From: Pseudomonas entomophila L48
Lineage (GTDB): Bacteria; Pseudomonadota; Gammaproteobacteria; Pseudomonadales; Pseudomonadaceae
Assembly (NCBI RefSeq): GCF_000026105.1
Contig: NC_008027.1
Coordinates: forward strand, 2,804,501 to 2,868,500
Direction: 5' to 3'
DNA length: 64,000 nt
Below are positions 60,801 to 64,000 of this stretch, one piece after another. The notes below the pieces were generated by a model, which worked only from the letters and a program-made list of their open reading frames with translations, had not been told where the DNA came from and searched no databases. Within the stretch, counting starts at the first letter, position 1, and each line of letters opens with the position of its first letter. Made by a program: the position numbers and the translations under genes.

Positions 60801-60861
60801 GATCGCCGAGGCGATCAATAGCGACCTGCTTGCGCGGGAGGAGGGTGTTCATGGCCGGTGA
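51826..60861 (+). CDS. NRPS-PKS hybrid: A-PCP-C-A-PCP-KS-KR-ACP-TE, no cis AT
   Basis: A 3011-aa protein that begins directly with an A domain, so it is an independent initiator. A about 10-490 (D-A-F-F-L-G-V-T-F, branched aliphatic like Val/Ile), PCP near 541, C about 600-1030 (HHIVTDG near 729). A about 1045-1535 (D-V-Q-Y-V-A-H-V-I, Pro-like), PCP near 1584. KS about 1643-2060 (Cys in QAACGSSL; His in EAHGTGT and GHLGAAAG). No GHSxG acyltransferase in the roughly 370 residues that follow. KR about 2425-2600 (GGGGIGR; Ser and Tyr in SSMSALFGGAGHLDYAAAS), ACP near 2703, TE about 2775-3005 (GWSFGAW). Predicted product: aminoacyl-Pro elongated by one C2 unit and beta-hydroxylated by the KR. Malonyl must come in trans. 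Confidence 0.92.
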   Translation: MMSVFQETVLARFAAQVRRDPQALAVIDQQVHLSYAELASASERIARGLKARGLLPGQALALYLPRGWQWAAALLGALKAGAVVMPLDRASPAERRALMLADADCVGVLSLADAPQGLPGPWEASVEALLDHPDEPAQPLAGTFAEVMCLFYTSGTTGVPKGVEVGERGVLRLAQAGSYIDIQQGDRFVCLSNPAFDACSFELWAPLLNGGCCVMVADDDLLDARRLAQVLETQRVDTLFITVSLFNTLNAQYPACFASLRQVLTGGEQVSPVAVRAWYQANPDSACRLFNVYGPTECTTFALCHPIARDFAADTVPIGQPLPDTGMRVLDAQQQPVAPGEIGELYLSGSGVARGYRNRPEETARCFVRLPALEGGDEVHYRTGDLVRVNPEGQVECLGRVDRQVKVRGFRIEPGEVEQCLLEHPQVAQAYVCSRRQAAEDHQLLAFVVPREALDYREFDAYLRARLAPWMRPHHLFQVPRLPLTANGKIDQGSLLAQAGAPWRPAVEEGGYSPALAWLLEQARTLLGQPAIGGQDDWLGSGGDSLQAMRLRSAIRGRWEQEISIATLLAEPFAALAERLEQGQGASPDYPPAPAPSSALRGPASAEQRRLWLEQQRVPGSTAYNVPLVLHLAAGAEPQALAEALRRLVARHPALRTAFVAGNDGPEQVVTEQAAVCRVLAPGALGQDNWQAFASLVFDEPFDLASPTLLRAWVAPHADGSCRLLLNLHHIVTDGWSMNLLFEDLAGLYQDALQGCDRAAPTQVLNTLDFAQWQRQWSVTPHYREQRRALAALHARHGEATPARQAMGPASSEGRLYRQPLGERRSAALERFCAQQRMTRFEVLFSVFAWSLHALAGCDRPRIASPVANRPLAEFEACVGMFANTVLIPTDVRGAQSLGEQLRRQTATVREVLALQDVALADLVEDLRLSTGQALFDYLFVLENTDYARLADAPLRATLAPHPAPQAKCPLSLLVVGGDGPLECWWEYQCSHFDSRQVAALDALVHRGLDLLLENPQASLDTLVAPYRLGLPPASEGATLPLPFATVADWFEHQVHETPEATALVAGQRRLSYAELDALAATLAATLSNQHTGDGAPNMVLFLAPSVEHVVALLALAKLNITAVPLDPNYPVAVQRQVLAQACPRCVLFSGATEAALQALGVEALARHRVDLQAAPQDLQRPRHHGERPLYTLFTSGSTGIPKGVQVPDRTLCNLLHWQRNAGQLPARSVTLQFSMLSFDVAFQELFGTLCGGGCYHLIEPRWRQDAQALLAYIQQAGIERLYLPFVALQHLAQAAVAQGRYPQTLREVVTAGEQLLCTEALRTWFAGLPRASLFNHYGPTETHVISACRLPSQVGDWPLRAPIGRAIDNARLLLVDAQDHPVPTGTQGYLLVAGAMVTRCYLGETALNTERFVELPQADGSRCLYYRTGDLAWVDAQGCLHYVGRDDQQVKLSGHRLELGQVEAALMGLEAVANAVVTVQGEPARLTAYLQLSGTAPSVQDLDRLVARQLPAHVRIDQYRRLDAWPRTPSGKVDRKALAGQGEVLQRQHPVAALSNPLERQLATLFREVIGHAIEPEQTFFEAGATSLGLMRLHTRYTQALPRAPSMAELFEHVTIRRLAAHLGRTEGAPVRREQPGEAGEAAMAIIGMAVNVAGARNLGEFWAMVQGNALGIEHFAAAEGLVGARSQLQGMLDFDPEYFGISRQEARLMDPQQRHLLMACVQALQHAAIVPSADGPRIGLVASCGETTYFQQMLRECGEGELPDGFQLALHHDKDFLATKAAYHLDLTGPALSVQAACGSSLIGVHLACNLLRQGDSEVMLAAGVLIDPTLSEGYRHRSQHIFSRDGLCRPFSEDASGTLGASGYGVVVLKPLARAQADGDRIYAVVEGSALNNDGHGKMSYTAPSVAGQGAVIARALAKAGVAGADIGYVEAHGTGTLLGDPIEVAALAQAFGEAPAGTCALASVKSQVGHLGAAAGVVGLIRATLAVYHGVIPPNLGFSRINPQIDLARSPFHIPTTARPWPSGRRRMAGVSSFGIGGTNAHVIVGAAQGEAQNRDDVVPLLLLSAHSRTALERDVLVVGGWLQANPEQVPAVLGHLQAGRRQARWRFAVPYRAGDDLPLSAIREVAASQVRLKASEHSPQALLEAWYDGAHIEWAQRLAPPPWDLPPSSFDLETYRFQSLGVPERKPLADWFHQRQWQRMWRMAGPAPQATVRQTLVVCSHAAADETLLGTLGAAYRRVVHVRAGDGYRQLAANHFELDVLDAQALTRLLAELPGDLDWLHALPLSVGGAVDERSLATAQWACLDTPCSLMQAWGQAPRDANLRLWLLSWQACPVQGAVARPELTALAGATEVVPQEYPVRCHWLDCPSPSLLEHAKPVAALLAEPDALPRRMALRDGYLWQPRLVPSPLPLAAPNTLPDHGTFLILGGGGIGRTLCQHLLRAPGRRVVLLSRSATWPEAWQVDRERVEWLQADLADLMRWPQVLEHLAQRYERFDGVIHAAGVGAGSLIRQRDAERMASAMAAKTRGMLAVEALIARMNPGFVLYCSSMSALFGGAGHLDYAAASGVLDGFSHYRAPGDQGCLRLGINWDIWRETGMATEASGNDAAHQQHLKVGLSTQEGCEVFDRAMTAQLPQVLVSTTALAHARRFYPVRHGAVTAPVEVPPKQDALPARLRDCLCQWLGVDALQDDASLYDLGADSLTLLDLIDELQRATGVVVQLSQFSPTVSLREVLALVGNDPGQAERAGDPWHKALRIDPWHKGRAHQWLYLIHPVGGDVQAYRELAAALHPDLEVRVIADPVLRQPELPNISLEARAALYLDAIQAELPDGASWRLVGWSFGAWVAQAMCALARDTGLELPALYLIDPPAPDAGTELKAIDEGQIQRVFEREFALRNGETDGARYLERLVACCRNNLASMLGHVPGVQAETTGQLFIATQPNPYGIGSGWQAQDLCQAWQALLPGLRNWVALDTDHYGIVSGPWARKIAEAINSDLLAREEGVHGR

Positions 60862-61525
60862 ATATGCACAGGTGCCCGCGTGGCTGGGCCCTCTGCTGCG
60901 GGTGCTGGAAACCGGTCCCTTGCCCCGGCAGTTGGATTGCCAGGCGTACTGGCGGCTGTTGCACCGCTGGCAAGCCGAGGTGGTGCTGCCGTTGCTCGCC
61001 CGGGCGCTCCCCGAACATGACCACGCCGTGACCACGCTGCGGCGCCTACATCAACGCGCGAGTCTGGGCCTGCGGGGGCGGGTCGGTGAATGGCGGGCCG
61101 CACTCGGCCCAGTGCTGTTGGCGGTGTTTCGTCGGGCCTACGCCTTCGACTCGGCCTATGCCCAGGCCTATGACAGCGCCTTGGACTACGGCCTGGCAGC
61201 GTCCAACCAGGCGATGATTGCCGAGCAGTTTGGCGACGCCGAGGCCTTCGCCCGGCATTACGCGCAACTAAGCACCGACGCCAACGCCCAAGCGTTCGCC
61301 ACGGCCAACGCGGCGGCCAGCAGCATGCTCGTCGCCCGCGCCTACGCCAGCGAGGACGAACAAGCCTGTGCCAGTGTCGTCGGCGCCTTGGCGAGGGCCT
61401 GCAACTGGGCCTGCGCGAACGCCGCGGAACAACGCGCAGCGGTGCGCGAACAACTGGCGGCCGGGTTGCAACACGTGGCCAGCCAACACCCATCAGGGAG
61501 GAACGTATGGATCAACAGGCACTGA
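60851..61525 (+). CDS. unknown protein of the NRPS operon
   Basis: A 224-aa, Ala-rich protein, probably all alpha-helical and soluble. No signal peptide, metal motif or known domain that I can identify. There are tandem Ala-rich stretches (AYAFDSAYAQAYDSALDYGLAASNQAM; DANAQAFATANAAASS). GGGAGGAGGG lies just upstream of the ATG. It overlaps the hybrid gene by 11 nt and the dioxygenase gene by 19 nt, so it is almost certainly co-expressed and has a part in the pathway. Possible roles include a tailoring enzyme, a carrier-domain partner or self-protection; none can be chosen from the sequence. Confidence 0.85.
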   Translation: MAGEYAQVPAWLGPLLRVLETGPLPRQLDCQAYWRLLHRWQAEVVLPLLARALPEHDHAVTTLRRLHQRASLGLRGRVGEWRAALGPVLLAVFRRAYAFDSAYAQAYDSALDYGLAASNQAMIAEQFGDAEAFARHYAQLSTDANAQAFATANAAASSMLVARAYASEDEQACASVVGALARACNWACANAAEQRAAVREQLAAGLQHVASQHPSGRNVWINRH

Positions 61526-62376
61526 AGGCCATCGAACGTATTGCCGGCGCTCAGCGCGCGCCGTATCGCAGCATCAGCGTGGATCGGCTCACGCCGGTAA
61601 TCGGCGCCGAGATCGGCGGGGTCGACTTGTCGCGCCCCCTGGCCGCGGAGCAACTGGCAGAGATTCGCCGGGCCTTCCTGGAGAACCACGTGCTGGTGTT
61701 TCGCGACCAGCACCTCGACGTCGAGCAGCACAAGGCCTTCGGGCGCCTGTTCGGTGAGCTGCGGGCCTTGCCGCTGGATGACATCGACGGCGACGACCCC
61801 GAGCTGGTGGTGATCCGTGCCAACGCGCAGTCGCGCTTTGTCGCCGGTGAGACCTGGCACACCGACGGTACCGCCGACCTGGAGCCGTCCATGGGGTCGA
61901 TGCTGTACGTGAAGGAAACCCCGGCCATTGGTACAGGTGGCGACACATTGTTTGCCAACATGCACCTGGCGCTGGAGATGCTGTCGCCGGCGATGCAGGC
62001 GTTTCTCGGGACGCTGACGGCGATCCATGACGGCGAGATGCCCTGGAAGGGCTACACGCCACCACCCGGCCTGCCGAAGACCGAGCACCCGGTGGTGGTG
62101 CGACATCCGCAGACTGGGCGGCCGTCGTTGTTCGTCAATTCGGGTTTCACCTCGCATATCGTGCAGTTGTCGGCGGGCGAGAGTCAGATGCTGTTGAACC
62201 TGTTGTTCGACCTGGTGGCGCGTGAGCCGGTGTTGAGCTGCCGGGTGCGCTGGGCACCGGGAACCCTGGTGTTCTGGGACAACCGGTGTACCCAGCACCA
62301 TGCGGTTTGGGATTATTTCCCGCATTCGCGGTATGGGGAGCGGGTGACGATTCTTGGGGGGCGGCCGCAGGCTTGA
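61507..62376 (+). CDS. TauD/TfdA-family Fe(II)/2-oxoglutarate dioxygenase
   Basis: A 289-aa dioxygenase. The start region VIGAEIGGVDLSRPLAAEQLAEIRRAFLENHVLVFRDQ is typical of TauD. The iron triad is WHTDGT (about 117-121) plus the His in CTQHHAVWDY (about 263), and a 2-oxoglutarate-binding Arg follows in SRYGERVTI. In the operon it is probably a tailoring hydroxylase acting on a carrier-bound amino acid or the released product; Pro hydroxylation is attractive because two A domains look Pro-like and detoxin/rimosamide clusters pair a TauD with a Pro-PKS line. It is the last gene of the operon; GGGAGG precedes the start. Confidence 0.92.
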   Translation: MDQQALKAIERIAGAQRAPYRSISVDRLTPVIGAEIGGVDLSRPLAAEQLAEIRRAFLENHVLVFRDQHLDVEQHKAFGRLFGELRALPLDDIDGDDPELVVIRANAQSRFVAGETWHTDGTADLEPSMGSMLYVKETPAIGTGGDTLFANMHLALEMLSPAMQAFLGTLTAIHDGEMPWKGYTPPPGLPKTEHPVVVRHPQTGRPSLFVNSGFTSHIVQLSAGESQMLLNLLFDLVAREPVLSCRVRWAPGTLVFWDNRCTQHHAVWDYFPHSRYGERVTILGGRPQA

Positions 62377-62422
62377 CGCGGGGTGGCGGGCAGGTGCTTG
62401 TTTCAGGGTATGCAGCGCTCTA

Positions 62423-62513
62423 GAGATCGAGCGCCGCCCGCGCGGCGCATCGCGGATGAATCCGCTCCTACAAACGGACAGGCGCTCTGTAGGAGCGGAT
62501 TCATCCGCGATGC
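62423..62513. repeat. inverted REP pair, likely bidirectional terminator
   Basis: The core is a perfect 26-bp inverted repeat (GCATCGCGGATGAATCCGCT and six more bases) with a 15-nt loop. The left side is extended by a GATCGAGCGCCGCCCGCGCGG segment. It fills the gap between the NRPS operon and the convergent SGNH-like gene. Arms match those of the 50-bp repeat near 37.0 kb. Confidence 0.85.
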
Positions 62514-62517
62514 GGTC

Positions 62518-63240
62518 TCATGGGCTCCGCAACGCCAAAGCCGGGCCCTTCGAAGGGACTTGACGCAGCAACTGCCCCAGCACCAGCTCGCCAAACGCGA
62601 GGTTGCCATGCAACGGGTCGTCCACCTCGCAGAACTCGGCGCGTTGCCGACCTTGGTCGTCGTTGGCAGCCTCACGCACATCGACCAGCTCGACACCCAG
62701 GGCCGTCAGGCGCTCGATCAAATGTGTCTGCGCCGCCATGAACACCCGGGCATCGGCCATCGGCGGCACCCGCTGCGGCGGTAGCACGGCGTACACCTTC
62801 AGGCCCAGGCCAAGCGCCTGCTCATAAAACGCCAGGGCGGGACGCGACAGGGTGTCGATGATCGCGGCGAACAACGGACCTTCGAGAAACCCGGGGTCGA
62901 ACTCGCCCTCCAGGCCCTGGTAGCACAGCCAGTTCTGCCGGGTGGCCAGGTAGTGCAGGCTCAGGCCGATGCTGCTGACCAGCGGACCGGGAATCCTGCC
63001 GAGGCTGGGGGCATCGAGCTGGGCGAGGGCCTGGCGGTACAGCCGCTCGAGTTCGGTGTCGCGGAACACCACGTCATCCGGCGCCAGGGTGAAGAAGTCC
63101 ACCCCGAAATCCCGCCCGGCACCCAGTGGCCCACCGCTGAACGACAGCTGCCTGGCCCTGGCGGCCTGGCCGACGACGCCTAGGTGTGAGTCGCCCAACA
63201 GCAGGAAGCTAGGCGTAGTAATCGAGAATGGCGTCTTCAC
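62518..63240 (-). CDS. SGNH-hydrolase-like hypothetical protein
   Basis: A 240-aa protein. The motif SFLLLGDSHLGVVGQAA near the start resembles block I of SGNH hydrolases (GDSx), and VPPMADARVFMAAQTHLIERLTALGVELVDVREA resembles a later alpha/beta part. A final DxxH-like segment is EVDDPLHGNLAFGELVL, a good block V. A GTG start is preferred (GAGG 9 nt before); the frame upstream to 63315 lies within the GSCFA gene. It overlaps that gene by 32 nt, so the pair is co-translated. Likely an esterase or acyltransferase; the substrate is unknown. Confidence 0.7.
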   Translation of the reverse strand: MKTPFSITTPSFLLLGDSHLGVVGQAARARQLSFSGGPLGAGRDFGVDFFTLAPDDVVFRDTELERLYRQALAQLDAPSLGRIPGPLVSSIGLSLHYLATRQNWLCYQGLEGEFDPGFLEGPLFAAIIDTLSRPALAFYEQALGLGLKVYAVLPPQRVPPMADARVFMAAQTHLIERLTALGVELVDVREAANDDQGRQRAEFCEVDDPLHGNLAFGELVLGQLLRQVPSKGPALALRSP

Positions 63241-64000
63241 AGACAAGGTCCTCGCAGGCCAGGGAAGGGGTGGTGGCGGGCGCTGCTGGCGCAGCCTCGG
63301 CATCGAGGCCGGCAAAGAACTGGCGCATCACGAAGGCCACGCCTCCAGGCGTGACTTCGCGCCGGTTCGGTTGGTAGAAGGCGCCCTTGAACGGCGTGCC
63401 GGTGATGATTTCGTAGGACGGGAAGTAGTCTACCTGGGGCAGGTCCTGGCACAGCTGACCGGCCACGGCGCGCAGCACCGACTTGGAGTAGGTGGTGGCG
63501 CTGAGCACGTGCTCGCCGGTGGCGCTGGCGGTGAGGGGAACCGGCGAGACGGTGAGCAGCAGGCGCAGTTCGGGGTTTACCGTGCGCATCAGCGCGATGG
63601 CTTCGGTCATGGCCTGGCAGGTGTCGTTGAAGCCGAAATTGCGAAACTCATGCACCCGAGGATCGAATTCGCCACGCACGGTGCCCGGGCACACCGGGTA
63701 CACGACACCGCTCTCGCGGTTGGCCCAGGCTTCCGTCAGCCCCAGGGTAAAGACGAACACCTTGGCACGGTGCACGGCCAGACGGATCGCCGCGAGGGTT
63801 TGCTCCCGCGAATCGAAGAGTGCCTGTTCGCTGTCGAAGCCTGCCGTTTCCACCGCGGGGCGGAAGGGGTCGAAGAAGCGCCCCTCGTGCTGCCAGGTCT
63901 CGTGCGACTGCGGTTGCGTGCCCAGGGCCCACGTCAGCCATTGGCGCAGCATCGCCGCGGTATAGAGGTTGCCGGCGCGGAACGAGAACACGCCGTACTG
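63209..64000 (-). CDS. GSCFA-domain protein, 5' end cut by window edge
   Basis: The visible 263 residues cover most of a GSCFA domain, an SGNH-like fold. At the edge the frame reads QYGVFSFRAGNLYTAAMLRQWL, a conserved internal motif, so the GSCFA box itself and the start lie beyond the window. VFVFTLGLTEAWANRESG...YPVCPGT and LLLTVSPVPLTASATGEHVLSATTYSKSVLRA are typical. The C-terminal tail (EAAPAAPATTPSLACEDLVCEDAILDYYA) is low-complexity. With the following SGNH-like gene it may form a two-component carbohydrate or lipid acyl-hydrolase/transferase system. It is convergent to the NRPS operon and not obviously part of it. Confidence 0.85.
   Translation of the reverse strand, partial: QYGVFSFRAGNLYTAAMLRQWLTWALGTQPQSHETWQHEGRFFDPFRPAVETAGFDSEQALFDSREQTLAAIRLAVHRAKVFVFTLGLTEAWANRESGVVYPVCPGTVRGEFDPRVHEFRNFGFNDTCQAMTEAIALMRTVNPELRLLLTVSPVPLTASATGEHVLSATTYSKSVLRAVAGQLCQDLPQVDYFPSYEIITGTPFKGAFYQPNRREVTPGGVAFVMRQFFAGLDAEAAPAAPATTPSLACEDLVCEDAILDYYA

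Overview
The window looks like a chromosome segment of a Pseudomonas of the putida/entomophila group. It is GC-rich, carries many GTAGGAGCGG...CCGCTCCTAC REP elements, and has the gene families of that group (PPK2, RNase Z, the hmtA/SPFH locus, the CFA synthase-DUF1365-amine oxidase operon). A TccC-type toxin gene lies about 16 genes upstream of an NRPS/PKS operon. From memory this resembles the arrangement in P. entomophila, but that is a recollection and not a search result.

Layout. 1-8.5 kb is core-like: a cut MFS gene, small secreted or lipoproteins, ppk2, RNase Z, a zinc alcohol dehydrogenase, a CorA/ZntB-type transporter, and a PAP2/histidine-phosphatase pair. 8.8-14.8 kb is an overlapping operon of three SPFH (HflK/HflC-like) proteins and a His-rich P1B-ATPase like HmtA, with a possible Zur box upstream. 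14.8-19.3 kb has an NAD-dependent reductase, a lipoprotein, a two-component system and a small membrane protein. 19.5-22.5 kb is an orphan tccC whose tip is a proline-rich, formin-like linker plus a gluzincin-type metallopeptidase signature (HExxH...ExxxD). 22.6-29.8 kb holds a VOC protein, a diguanylate cyclase and a six-gene membrane-lipid operon preceded by two perfect TGTACA-N12-TGTACA boxes, the form expected for LitR/PplR light-sensing regulators. 29.9-33.2 kb is an HxlR-controlled EmrAB-like pump. 33.3-38.1 kb has a winged-helix/TPR regulator, SDR and cupin genes, and a MerR-type promoter with no adjacent merR gene.

38.7-62.4 kb is the centrepiece: a five-gene, translationally coupled biosynthetic operon. 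NRPS1 is A-PCP-C-A-PCP-Cy-A(Cys)-PCP-Ox and hands over to NRPS2 (TubC docking-C-A-PCP-TE). Together they should make a thiazole-containing tetrapeptide, tentatively Arg-Pro-thiazole-X. NRPS3 starts again with its own loading A domain and ends in its own thioesterase: A(Val/Ile-like)-PCP-C-A(Pro-like)-PCP-KS-KR-ACP-TE, without a cis AT. A 224-aa protein of unknown function and a TauD-type dioxygenase follow. The second line plus TauD recalls the Pro-malonate (detoxinine) core of actinomycete detoxins and rimosamides. The operon leader carries a perfect CANGGAYG RsmA/E site over the start region, so Gac/Rsm control is likely.

The right edge holds a convergent SGNH-like gene and a cut GSCFA gene. 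No tRNA, rRNA, CRISPR array or intact insertion sequence was seen.
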